NCBI GenBank assembly: GCA_017471965.1
Contig: JAFURF010000005.1
Coordinates: 1 to 64,000, forward strand
Source: Bacteroidales bacterium
Lineage (GTDB): Bacteria; Bacteroidota; Bacteroidia; Bacteroidales; UBA932
Length of the DNA stretch: 64,000 nt
Direction: 5' to 3'
Part shown: positions 48,174-56,853 of the stretch, piece by piece
Layout of the letters: each line of letters opens with the position of its first letter
Position numbering within the stretch: the first letter of the stretch is position 1
Made by a program: the position numbers and the translations under genes
Notes under the pieces: generated by a model
Told to the model about the DNA's origin: nothing
Database searches by the model: none
What the model saw: only the letters and a program-made list of their open reading frames with translations

Positions 48174-51167
48174 TTAGAATGTGAGTTCAAGACCGAATAG
48201 GAACTGCTTTGAAGCACCGACACGGCCAAAAGTCAAGTTTCCGTATACCTCTGGATCAACACCGGAGAATGGTGTGACTGTCATGAGGTTACGTCCGGTA
48301 AATGATACTTTGAGACCGTTGACAACCTTCTGATTGCCGAGGAATTTTCTAGGAAGGTCATATGCGACCATAAGATTCTTCAGACGAAGGAAGTTGGCGT
48401 TCTCATAAAGATGGGTGTCGAACTGCATCGTCTGACCCTTAGACCAGTCCGGGAACTTTGCATCTGTGTTTTCTGGAGTCCAGTAGTCCTGTACCATCTT
48501 GTGGGTGTTGTAGCCGAGATTTGATGCAGGGTTGGCATAGAAGATCATGTCGTTATTGAGGAGAGTCTTTCCGACGACATATGAAAAGTCTGCCTGGAAT
48601 GAGAGTCCTCTCCAGCCTGCGCCGATTCCGAAGCCGCCGTTGATAGGAGCGTTGAGTCTCTTTCCTATGTTCTGGGTGAGCGTGGTCTCGTCAAAGGTTT
48701 TTGTCACCCTTTCCGGGTCCATTGTGGTGACATCCTTGTTCTCACCAGGAAGGTACCACATCTGGCGTCCGTCCTCAGGATCGATACCAGCAAATATAGG
48801 AGCATAGAAAGACACTGGTTCGCCTACTACATATGCAAGACCTGTATTGGCAATCTCCCATCTTTCCATCCCGTTGAAGAGTTCGGTTACCTTTTCCTGA
48901 TTCCATCCGAAGATAACGTTTGCACGCAGATAGTAGTCCCTGCCTCTGAGGATGTCAACACCGAGAGTGACGTCTATACCAGTGTTGCTCATGCTTCCTA
49001 CATTGGCATATAGGCTGCTGAATCCTGTGGTATAGTTGTATGGAACATCCATGAGCATTGAGGTCGTAGTCCTGTTGTAGAACTCAACATTTACATCAAG
49101 TCTGTTGAAGAGACGTCCGTTGATGCCCACGGTCAGGAGAGCCTGCTGCTCCCATGTAAGGCCTGGGTTTGAAGGCTGACCCAATCCTGTAGAGTTCTGG
49201 TCTGCATACTTGGTCATAGTTCCTACGAGTCCATAATGCTGATAATCACCAATTTCAGCATTGCCCTGAGTTCCGTAACTGACCTTGAAGTTGAGATCAT
49301 CCACCCAGTCTGCATTGAGCATAAAGTTCTCTCTCTTGATCTTCCACATTCCTCCGACAGCCCAGAATGTAGCATTTCTGTTATCTCTACCGAAACGTGA
49401 AGATGAGTCATTACGGATGGATGCATCAAAGTAGTATTTGTCCATCAGTGCGTAGTCCACTCGGCCGAAGAATGACAGGAACTTGCTCTGTGACAGACTT
49501 TCGCTCACATCGTAGTAGTCCTGAGTTCCATTCTGAAGATTCATGAGACGATCATCGGTGTGTCCCTCTGAATATGCAGAGAATCCATCATAATAGTTGC
49601 TGATACCCTCCTGACCTGCAAGTACGATGAATTGGTGGTTTTGTCCGATATCGAATGAATACTCTATGGTATTCGTTATGGTTGCAGTATACTGCATTGA
49701 GGTCGACCTTGACCTGTATCCGCTTCCTGCGAACATGGTAGATGAGGGATATCCCAGAGCAACGCCGTAGCCGATATTTCCATCGAGACCAGCACGTGAT
49801 GCTATCTTGAGATTCCTTATCGGTTCTATCTCGACATTGAAGGCTCCCATCAGTCCATAGCGGTTAGATACGCCGTTTGTACTTGCCACATAATAGTCCT
49901 GGTTTAGTATCTGGTTCGGGAACTGTACTTCATAGACTTCACCAGTCTCTGGATTGATGGCAGGATGAAGCGGGCTAAGCATATATGATACACCGCCTGA
50001 CAGATATGGGTCATCAGTAAGGCTTGAACCTCCCCAGTTTCCGTTCGAAGAACGTTTATCATACGAAAGGTTGATGTTCGCTCCTACCTTGAGCCAATCC
50101 ATCGGACGTCCCTGGACATTTGAGCGGAATGTGTAGCGATCATAGTAGTTGCCATATGTTGTTCCTCTCTGATGGAACTGTGAAGCACCAATCATGTATG
50201 CAACTTTGTTGCCACCGCCTTCAATGGTAACATCATTCTGATACTGAGGGTTATTGAACTGCATCAGATATTCGTACCATTTTGTGTCTGCATCATATCC
50301 TTTTGAGGTATAATTTGCATAAATTTGTGCTGGGGTCATCAGACCGGATTCTACCCAGAAGTCCTTAAGTTCAGGACCGGACATCATGTTGTCATAGAGA
50401 GTCATGTCTGCAAGAGTGGAGATACCTGCCTGGCTTCTGATGGTCACTGATGCCTTGGCGTCGTAGGAACCGGATTTTGTGGTTACATATACGACTCCGT
50501 TTGCTGCGCGGGAACCGTAAATTGATGTGGCAGATGCATCCTTAAGTACCGAGATGCTGAGGATGTCATTTGGGTTCATCGCCATGATTGCACGACTTGT
50601 TGTCTGAATACCGTCGATAATGTAAAGAGGTGAAGTGCTTGATCCGAGCGAACCCATTCCGTGAAGAGTCATAGACACGTTGTTTTCTCCGGATACACCA
50701 CCTGTTGTCAAAACTGCAAGGCCGGCCACCTGACCTTGTAGAGCATCAAGGGCTGAAGATGACGGAGCATTTTTAATGCCTTCAGACTTTACGGTAGTTA
50801 CTGAACCGACCATTGTGCCGACTTTCTTGGCTGAACCATATCCGACAACAACGGCATCCTCAAGGATCTCCTTGTCTGCAGGAAGTTCGCAATTGACCTG
50901 AGCCCTTCCTCCTACTTCCACTTCCACTGTCTCATATCCGATAGACGAGAATACGAGAACAGCGTTCTTGGACACTGTGATCGAGTAATGTCCGTTAACG
51001 TCAGTGTTGACTCCGTTCATCGTACCCTTCTCATGAACAGATGCGAAAGGTACCGGATCGCCGTTTGTGGCGTCAGTCACATTTCCAGTGACTGTCAGAC
51101 TCTGGGCAAAGGCCAAGGTGCTGATCATCACTGCTAACGCTGTGAGAAACAGTTTGATTTTTCTCAT
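48174..51167 (-). CDS. SusC/RagA-type TonB-dependent receptor of the left peptidase operon
   Basis: 997-aa outer-membrane transporter with signal peptide (ALAVMISTLAFAQ), carboxypeptidase-regulatory-like domain (about 25-100), plug (VVVGYGSAKKVGTMVGSV, PLYIIDGIQ, VLKDASATSIYGSRAANGVVYVTT) and barrel ending GLELTF. Its start codon lies 7 bp from the left inverted repeat of the invertible segment. In the orientation given, no -7 box faces it inside that segment, so it is predicted to be off until inversion. It is only moderately similar to the right-hand SusC, so the two are not recent duplicates. Confidence 0.95.
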   Translation of the reverse strand: MRKIKLFLTALAVMISTLAFAQSLTVTGNVTDATNGDPVPFASVHEKGTMNGVNTDVNGHYSITVSKNAVLVFSSIGYETVEVEVGGRAQVNCELPADKEILEDAVVVGYGSAKKVGTMVGSVTTVKSEGIKNAPSSSALDALQGQVAGLAVLTTGGVSGENNVSMTLHGMGSLGSSTSPLYIIDGIQTTSRAIMAMNPNDILSISVLKDASATSIYGSRAANGVVYVTTKSGSYDAKASVTIRSQAGISTLADMTLYDNMMSGPELKDFWVESGLMTPAQIYANYTSKGYDADTKWYEYLMQFNNPQYQNDVTIEGGGNKVAYMIGASQFHQRGTTYGNYYDRYTFRSNVQGRPMDWLKVGANINLSYDKRSSNGNWGGSSLTDDPYLSGGVSYMLSPLHPAINPETGEVYEVQFPNQILNQDYYVASTNGVSNRYGLMGAFNVEIEPIRNLKIASRAGLDGNIGYGVALGYPSSTMFAGSGYRSRSTSMQYTATITNTIEYSFDIGQNHQFIVLAGQEGISNYYDGFSAYSEGHTDDRLMNLQNGTQDYYDVSESLSQSKFLSFFGRVDYALMDKYYFDASIRNDSSSRFGRDNRNATFWAVGGMWKIKRENFMLNADWVDDLNFKVSYGTQGNAEIGDYQHYGLVGTMTKYADQNSTGLGQPSNPGLTWEQQALLTVGINGRLFNRLDVNVEFYNRTTTSMLMDVPYNYTTGFSSLYANVGSMSNTGIDVTLGVDILRGRDYYLRANVIFGWNQEKVTELFNGMERWEIANTGLAYVVGEPVSFYAPIFAGIDPEDGRQMWYLPGENKDVTTMDPERVTKTFDETTLTQNIGKRLNAPINGGFGIGAGWRGLSFQADFSYVVGKTLLNNDMIFYANPASNLGYNTHKMVQDYWTPENTDAKFPDWSKGQTMQFDTHLYENANFLRLKNLMVAYDLPRKFLGNQKVVNGLKVSFTGRNLMTVTPFSGVDPEVYGNLTFGRVGASKQFLFGLELTF

Positions 51168-51174
51168 AGTAGTT

Positions 51175-51259
51175 ACTTTTAGTTGTTAAACATAAATATT
51201 GAATTATTATTCTTCGTACAGCATACACTACACTTACTGCACTTATAAACGGGCGTTTT
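51175..51259 (+). repeat. Left inverted repeat of the invertible segment
   Basis: Begins ACTTTTAGTTGTTAAACATA and ends AAACGGGCGTTTT. It matches the complement of 52230-52313 apart from one base of length, a scrambled hexamer near 51208-51214 and substitutions at 51224 and 51244. It makes up nearly all of the 5' leader of the left susC. Residues 51216-51242 form an imperfect dyad (GTACAGCA ... TACTGCAC, 27 bp overall), a candidate recombination site. Confidence 0.95.
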
Positions 51260-51324
51260 ATCTGGCAGAAACTAACAGGCCGTTTCTGGTAAAAAAGATT
51301 ACTAACGAATTAAATATTAAGACA

Positions 51325-51921
51325 ATGTCCGCATTTGCTTACATCAGGGTCAGTACGGAGATGCAGACCCATTCAAATCAGAAATACGAAATCTCCAACT
51401 GGTGCAGACAGCGAGGAATCAGTGTCATGGCATGGGTGTCAGAGTCTGTGTCAGGAACCGTTGCCGTCGAAAAAAGAAGTCTGGGAAGTCTGCTGGACCG
51501 CATGGAAAGGGGTGATCTTCTCATATGTACGGAACTGTCTCGCCTCGGGCGCAACATGCTGATGATCATGGGGATACTGAATACATGTGCAGAAAAAGGG
51601 ATATCGATCCACTCCATCAAGGATAACTTTGATCTCTCGGACAACATCAACTCTAAAATAATCGCCTTTGCCTTTGCGCTTGCAGCGGAAATCGAAAGGA
51701 CCCTTATTTCTCAAAGGACAAAGGAGGCCCTCGCTGTACGTCGGCTTATGGGAGTCCGCCTCGGCCGCCCTCCGGGAACATCTTATAAAAGGGAATATTT
51801 TGAAAAGAACAGGAAAGCCATAGAGTCGCTGCTTGCTGACGGCGATTCATTGTCTTCAGTTGCAAGAAGATACGGCATGCACAGGAATACGCTGAGAAGA
51901 TATCTTGATGACGGGCGGTGA
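51325..51921 (+). CDS. Serine site-specific recombinase (DNA invertase family)
   Basis: 198-aa resolvase/invertase. ATG 51325 puts the catalytic serine at residue 10 (AYIRVSTEMQ), as in Hin and gamma-delta; the open frame from 51199 runs through the inverted repeat and was not used. Other catalytic-domain marks are LICTELSRLGRNMLMIMGI and IIAFAFALAAEIERTLISQRTKEAL; a helix-turn-helix closes it (SLSSVARRYGMHRNTLRRYL). Its size and layout match the Bacteroides master invertase type (Mpi) rather than large serine integrases. Lying inside an inverted-repeat-bounded segment, it most likely inverts that segment. No TAnnTTTG box was seen before it, so it may be weakly expressed. Confidence 0.93.
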   Translation: MSAFAYIRVSTEMQTHSNQKYEISNWCRQRGISVMAWVSESVSGTVAVEKRSLGSLLDRMERGDLLICTELSRLGRNMLMIMGILNTCAEKGISIHSIKDNFDLSDNINSKIIAFAFALAAEIERTLISQRTKEALAVRRLMGVRLGRPPGTSYKREYFEKNRKAIESLLADGDSLSSVARRYGMHRNTLRRYLDDGR

Positions 51922-52179
51922 CAATTCATAAGTTACAGAATCATTAATAATGATATGAAACGGTTGACATTGCACTGAACAAAGTGTCTATATTACAGCA
52001 TATAAGGCAACTGTAATGCATTAAAAAAGCAGATATGTAACTTTTTTGAAAATTTATTTTTGTTTGGCACTGGTGCAAAAAAACTAAAGAACTGCAAAAT
52101 CTTCCATAAAATCGCTTACGAATTGTAACTAAAATTCAAACTTGTTGCTCAAAGAGTCAATCAGCGTGTTTTCAAAAGG

Positions 52180-52211
52180 TTAGGATTTTTAAAAATATCT
52201 TTTTATTTTTG
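52180..52211 (+). promoter_or_regulatory. Outward-facing promoter inside the invertible segment
   Basis: TATTTTTG at 52204-52211 fits the -7 consensus TAnnTTTG; TTAG at 52180-52183, 20 nt earlier, is an imperfect -33. The box ends 18 bp inside the right inverted repeat and about 110 bp before the right susC ATG. In this orientation it serves the right operon; after inversion it would sit at the same distance from the left one. Confidence 0.65.
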
Positions 52212-52229
52212 CAATTCGGGCTGTTTGTA

Positions 52230-52313
52230 AAAACGCCCGTTTATCAGTGCAGTAAGTGTAGTGTGTGCTGTACGAATAAGATAATTCAATATTTATGTTT
52301 AACAACTAAAAGT
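52230..52313 (-). repeat. Right inverted repeat of the invertible segment
   Basis: Near-exact inverted copy of 51175-51259, reading AAAACGCCCGTTTAT at its inner end and AACAACTAAAAGT at its outer end, 7 bp before the right susC ATG. The candidate dyad recombination site is 52247-52273 (GTGCAGTA ... TGCTGTAC). Confidence 0.95.
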
Positions 52314-52320
52314 TCAACCC

Positions 52321-55299
52321 ATGAAAAGAATCAGACTTTTTTTCACGGTTATGGTTATGCTGCTGGCTTCGGCTTCGGCCTTCGCTCAGAACATGACCGT
52401 ATCAGGTGTTGTGACCGATTCCAATGACGTGCCGCTTATCGGCGCCACAGTGATGGTGGAAGGCACTCAGACAGGAACATCGACAGATGTGGACGGAGCC
52501 TTCAAGATCACTGCTCCGAAGAACGGAACCCTCGTCGTTTCAGTCATCGGATACGCAACAAAGAACATTCCTGTCAACGGACAGTCTTTCATCACTGTTC
52601 AACTTGAAGAGGATGCGGAATTCCTTGATGCAACCATCGTCATCGGCTATGGTTCAGGCCAGAAGATCGGCAACATCGTAGGTTCGGTCGCTACCGTGTC
52701 TTCAGACGAGATCGCTTCGCGTCCGTCCGGAAACATCAGTGACGCCCTTCAGGGTAAGGTTGCAGGTCTCCAGATCTTCAACTCTTCAGGAGAGCCACAG
52801 AGTTCGGTAAGCATCAAGCTCCGCGGTACTTCATCCCTTAACCTCAGCAATGCTCCTCTTTACATTCTGGACGGAGTGCCTGTAAGTTCATCGGTATTCT
52901 CTACCCTGAACCCTCAGGATATCGAGAACATCTCCATCCTCAAGGATGCATCGTCGACAGCCATCTACGGTTCCCGTGCGGCAAACGGTGTCATCTACAT
53001 TTCTACAAAGAAAGGAAAGAAGGGTGAAAAGGCGACAGTTTCAGTACGCGCCCAGTATGGTGTGTCGACTCTGACAAAGTATAACTTCGACATGATGAAC
53101 GCAGAGGAACTCATCCGTTTCGAGGAAATCTGTGACCCTGTCACTACTAGTACACCTGAGTATCAGGCAAGAAAGGCTTTCATTCTCGGAAACAACATCG
53201 ACTTCGACTGGCTCGACTATCTTTATGACAGCGCGGCACCGGTAATGCAGGCTGACGCTTCATTGAGAGGTGCTACAGAGACCACAAACTACTATGTGTC
53301 ACTCGGATACTACTCTGAGGAAGGTACATACAAGTACAATTCAGGTATGGACCGTTTCAATATCCGTGCGAACCTGGATACTCAGATCTCCAAGTGGCTC
53401 AAGTTCGGTCTCAACCTTTCGCTTTCATACAAGAAGTATTCTACCATCACTACCGGTTGGTACTCTCAGTCTCCTATCCTCGTCGCTGTGACGGAACTTC
53501 CGTACAGGACTCCATATGAAATCATCCACAATCCTGACGGAACGATTTCTTTCGGCGACGTGAAGCAGACTTATGACTGGAACGGTACAATGGACCTCCA
53601 TGAGTATTACAAGAATACTTATAACAACAAGGATGATTTTGCAATAATGGGGCAGACGTATTTCCTTCTGACTCCTATGAAGGGTCTTACCATCCGCGCT
53701 GCGCAGGCAATAGATGCTTACGATTACACAAGCCAGAGTGTTGCCAATCCTTCCTTTACTCCTTATACATATAGAGGACGTACAACCCGTTATTTTGAGA
53801 GATATTACCAGTTGTCATCAACCAACACTATTGAGTATAAGACAGATATCAATCAGGATCACTTCTTCACCGCCCTTCTGGGACATGAGTCTCTATACAA
53901 GAACTCGAGATTCTTCAGTGCAACAGGTACCGGTCTTACAGATGACCGCCTTGTAGAGTTTGCTGCCACTACAGACATCGAGTCTTGGGATGGTTACACT
54001 CAGGAATCTGCCTTCAACTCTTTCTTCGCAAACTTCAACTACAGTTACCGCGACAGATATTTCGTGGATGCTTCCGTACGTACTGACGGTTCGTCACTTT
54101 TCGGAAAAAATCACAGATATGCCACATTCTATTCTGTAGGAGGTATGTGGAAGGCAAAGAACGAGGCCTTCCTTCAGGATGCCCATTGGCTCAATGATCT
54201 TAGTCTGAGCGTAAGTTACGGTACTACAGGTAACTCAGGCCTCAGCAGCTGGTATGCTTCACAGGGTCTCGTAGGTACAGGTCCTAAGTACAACGGAAAT
54301 GCAGGTTGGGCACTTGCTCAGGTTCCTAACGCAGACCTTACGTGGGAGACTGTGGCGACCCTTAACGTCGGTCTCCGTGCAAGATTCTTCGACAGGTTCG
54401 GAGTAGGTGTGGAATTCTATGACAAGTCTTCTTCAGACCTTCTTATGGAGATTCCATACTCAGGAACCACAGGTCACTCAGGCGGCTGGGGCAACATCGC
54501 TGCGATGACCAACAGGGGTGTTGACCTCGAAGTGGATGTAGACCTTATCCACACCAGAAACATCTACTGGGGTGTAAGGGCGAATGTGAACTACAACAAG
54601 AACGAGATCACCAAACTCTATCAGGGTCTTGACGAACTCGCATTCCCTGATGCAGGTCTCAAATATCAGGTCGGCAAGTCTTCTACTCTTGTATATACAC
54701 AGATTTTCGGAGGCGTGGATCCTCTGGACGGTAGCCCTATGTGGTACGACCTCAACGGAAACCTTACAAAGACATTCTCAAATGAGATCATGCAGTTCTG
54801 GGGTGACGACAAGGATGCCACTGCAGCATGGTCCGGCGGATTCTCGACCAACTTCTCTTGGAAGGGTCTCGGCATCAACGCCGACTTCTCATGGGTAGGT
54901 GACCGTTGGATCTGGATGAACGAGTACTACTATACAAGAAACCCTCAGAACCAGTTGTTCAACAGCAACTTCGAGAGAAAGATGATTGACATCTGGCAGA
55001 AGCCGGGTGACGTGACGGATATTCCTAAGTATGGTACTACATTCCAGTTCGATACATCGGTCTACTCAAACGCATCATTCCTCAGACTTAAGAACCTCTC
55101 GATTTCATATTCATTCCCTAAGGCTCTCCTCGAGAAGACAAAAGCTCTCACCGGACTCAAGGTATATGCTACAGCGCGTAACCTTTGGACAGTGACAGGC
55201 TTTGAGGGATATGATCCTGAGGTAGGTTACTCTAACGGTACTGCAGGACTTTATCCTAACTCCCGCCAGATCGTATTCGGTGCAGAAATCACTTTCTAA
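52321..55299 (+). CDS. SusC/RagA-type TonB-dependent receptor of the right peptidase operon
   Basis: 992-aa outer-membrane transporter: signal peptide (LLASASAFAQ), carboxypeptidase-regulatory-like domain (GATVMVEGTQTGTSTDVDG), plug (IVIGYGSGQKIGNIVGSV, PLYILDGVPVSS, ILKDASSTAIYGSRAANGVIY) and barrel ending GAEITF. The invertible-segment promoter faces it in this assembly, so it is predicted to be on. Partner SusD starts 19 bp after it. The peptide substrate is inferred from the M64 peptidase downstream. Confidence 0.95.
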   Translation: MKRIRLFFTVMVMLLASASAFAQNMTVSGVVTDSNDVPLIGATVMVEGTQTGTSTDVDGAFKITAPKNGTLVVSVIGYATKNIPVNGQSFITVQLEEDAEFLDATIVIGYGSGQKIGNIVGSVATVSSDEIASRPSGNISDALQGKVAGLQIFNSSGEPQSSVSIKLRGTSSLNLSNAPLYILDGVPVSSSVFSTLNPQDIENISILKDASSTAIYGSRAANGVIYISTKKGKKGEKATVSVRAQYGVSTLTKYNFDMMNAEELIRFEEICDPVTTSTPEYQARKAFILGNNIDFDWLDYLYDSAAPVMQADASLRGATETTNYYVSLGYYSEEGTYKYNSGMDRFNIRANLDTQISKWLKFGLNLSLSYKKYSTITTGWYSQSPILVAVTELPYRTPYEIIHNPDGTISFGDVKQTYDWNGTMDLHEYYKNTYNNKDDFAIMGQTYFLLTPMKGLTIRAAQAIDAYDYTSQSVANPSFTPYTYRGRTTRYFERYYQLSSTNTIEYKTDINQDHFFTALLGHESLYKNSRFFSATGTGLTDDRLVEFAATTDIESWDGYTQESAFNSFFANFNYSYRDRYFVDASVRTDGSSLFGKNHRYATFYSVGGMWKAKNEAFLQDAHWLNDLSLSVSYGTTGNSGLSSWYASQGLVGTGPKYNGNAGWALAQVPNADLTWETVATLNVGLRARFFDRFGVGVEFYDKSSSDLLMEIPYSGTTGHSGGWGNIAAMTNRGVDLEVDVDLIHTRNIYWGVRANVNYNKNEITKLYQGLDELAFPDAGLKYQVGKSSTLVYTQIFGGVDPLDGSPMWYDLNGNLTKTFSNEIMQFWGDDKDATAAWSGGFSTNFSWKGLGINADFSWVGDRWIWMNEYYYTRNPQNQLFNSNFERKMIDIWQKPGDVTDIPKYGTTFQFDTSVYSNASFLRLKNLSISYSFPKALLEKTKALTGLKVYATARNLWTVTGFEGYDPEVGYSNGTAGLYPNSRQIVFGAEITF

Positions 55300-55318
55300 C
55301 ATCTAAAAAGAATTGACA

Positions 55319-56827
55319 ATGAAAAAGATAAGAACAATACTCTTTACATGTGCCGCTGTCTTGATGACTGGGGCATGTAATCTGGAGAAGTTCCCGACAA
55401 CTGCGATCAACACCGAGGAGGCTATGGAGAGCGTTTCTGACTGTCAGGCTTTCCGCAACGGTCTCTATTCGGGAATGAAGTACGCGTTCTCAGGAGCATT
55501 CGTATATTATCAGGATCTTCAGACCGATCTTTTCCATGCAGTGAAGAACTTCGGTAACTGGGGCGGTCCTTTCTACAGTTATCAGTTGCAGCCGTCTGAG
55601 TCTATGTGCTCTACAACATGGTTCGGACTTTACGGATATATCGGAAATGCCAACTTCCTCATTGACGGTACAAAGAAACTTCTTGCTTCTGAAACTCTGA
55701 ATGAGGCAGATACGAAACTCGTTCAGCAGTATTATGGTGAGGCATGCTATATCCGTGCCCATATGTATTTCAACCTCACTCAGTATTTCTGCGAGGACTA
55801 TGATCCGGACACGGCATCTGAGGTTCTCGGTGTTCCTGTAGTGACCAAGTATGAGCCTACAGGTGATGCTTCAAAGTATCCATCAAGAGGTACCCTGGAC
55901 CTTGTCTATGAGCAGATTGTCGAGGACCTCGCTGAGGCAGAGACTTATGTTACAGAACCGGGAAGCGTCAATGCCAAATATGTGACCAAGGATGTGGTTA
56001 CGGCTCTTCAGGCACGCGTGGCTCTTACAATGCACGACTACGACACAGCACTCCTCAAGGCGAAGTCACTCATTGACGGTGGCAAGTATGCTCTTGTAAG
56101 CGATGCTGCCGCATTCGCTGCAGGATGGCTCAACGACAACCTTTCAGAGACACTTTGGCAGGTTGAGATGACAGGACCGGACGATACAGGTAACGCATAT
56201 TCTTATTTCATCTACAACACTACAGGTGAGGAAGGAATGGATGACCCTCAGTATGTTCCTGAGGATTGGGTTCTTGATCTTTATGACCAGACCAATGACA
56301 TCCGTTTCGCAAGTTGGTTCGACGAGCGTGAACTCAGCGTAAGAAACACAGGCCGTCTCACTCTCCTTGTAAAGTATCCTGGTAATCCTATGCTTTATTC
56401 TTCAGTTACCAACTATGTAAACAAGCCGAAAGTTTTCCGCATCTCCGAGATGTATCTCATCGCAGCCGAGGCGGCCATCGCTAAGGGAAATCAGGACGCC
56501 GTAGCAAGCAAGTACATCAACGACCTCAGGGCAAAACGTATTGCAGGCTGGAAGAATACTGATTACACAGGTGATGCACTCGTGGTGGAACTCCGTCAGG
56601 AAAGGGTTCGTGAACTTTATGGCGAGGGCTTCCGTCTCAATGACCTGAAGCGTTGGCATATGGGCTTCACCCGTACGGCAGGTCAGGATCCTGCAATGGT
56701 TCAGCCAGGTGAGGGATATGCAAAATGCACCCGCCCTGCAGATGATCCATACTTCCTGTGGCCTATCCCTGAGGATGAGATCCAGGCTAACCCTCAGATG
56801 GAGCAGAATTCTGCTTACAAGCGTTAA
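55319..56827 (+). CDS. SusD/RagB-family lipoprotein of the right peptidase operon
   Basis: 502-aa lipoprotein from ATG 55319 (a TTG two codons earlier is ignored), signal AAVLMTGAC. SusD features: QYYGEACYIRAHMYFNLTQYF, KDVVTALQARVALTMHDYDTALLKA, RISEMYLIAAEAAIAKGN, RQERVRELYGEGFRLNDLKRW and the terminal YFLWPIPEDEIQANPQMEQN. It is co-transcribed with the preceding SusC and is the binding lid of that pair. Confidence 0.94.
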   Translation: MKKIRTILFTCAAVLMTGACNLEKFPTTAINTEEAMESVSDCQAFRNGLYSGMKYAFSGAFVYYQDLQTDLFHAVKNFGNWGGPFYSYQLQPSESMCSTTWFGLYGYIGNANFLIDGTKKLLASETLNEADTKLVQQYYGEACYIRAHMYFNLTQYFCEDYDPDTASEVLGVPVVTKYEPTGDASKYPSRGTLDLVYEQIVEDLAEAETYVTEPGSVNAKYVTKDVVTALQARVALTMHDYDTALLKAKSLIDGGKYALVSDAAAFAAGWLNDNLSETLWQVEMTGPDDTGNAYSYFIYNTTGEEGMDDPQYVPEDWVLDLYDQTNDIRFASWFDERELSVRNTGRLTLLVKYPGNPMLYSSVTNYVNKPKVFRISEMYLIAAEAAIAKGNQDAVASKYINDLRAKRIAGWKNTDYTGDALVVELRQERVRELYGEGFRLNDLKRWHMGFTRTAGQDPAMVQPGEGYAKCTRPADDPYFLWPIPEDEIQANPQMEQNSAYKR

Positions 56828-56853
56828 TCAGTAAACATTAAAGTGAATTCAAA

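Larger units (their letters stand above)
51175..52313. other. Invertible DNA segment with its own recombinase and one outward promoter
   Basis: 1.14 kb bounded by near-perfect inverted repeats of about 85 bp, whose outer ends lie 7 bp from each of two divergent susC starts. Inside are the serine recombinase gene (51325-51921), a 308-bp AT-rich non-coding stretch (51922-52229) and a promoter at 52180-52211 facing right. That stretch also holds a small stem-loop (ATTACAG 51992-51998 with CTGTAAT 52011-52017) and a second TATTTTTG at 52055-52062 with no good -33. Inversion would swap the promoter to the left operon. The structure is seen; the inversion itself is inferred. Confidence 0.85.

Noticed and set aside
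51199..51324. A longer recombinase starting at 51199
   Set aside because: The extra residues are translated inverted repeat; ATG 51325 places the catalytic serine at residue 10 as in related invertases.
51992..52017. Stem-loop after the recombinase gene as its terminator
   Set aside because: Only seven base pairs with a 12-nt loop and no T-run on the plus strand.
52285..52302. TATGTTTA near each susC start inside the inverted repeats as a second promoter
   Set aside because: It deviates from TAnnTTTG at the last base and has no TTTG about 19-20 nt upstream. If it were active, both operons would be on together.
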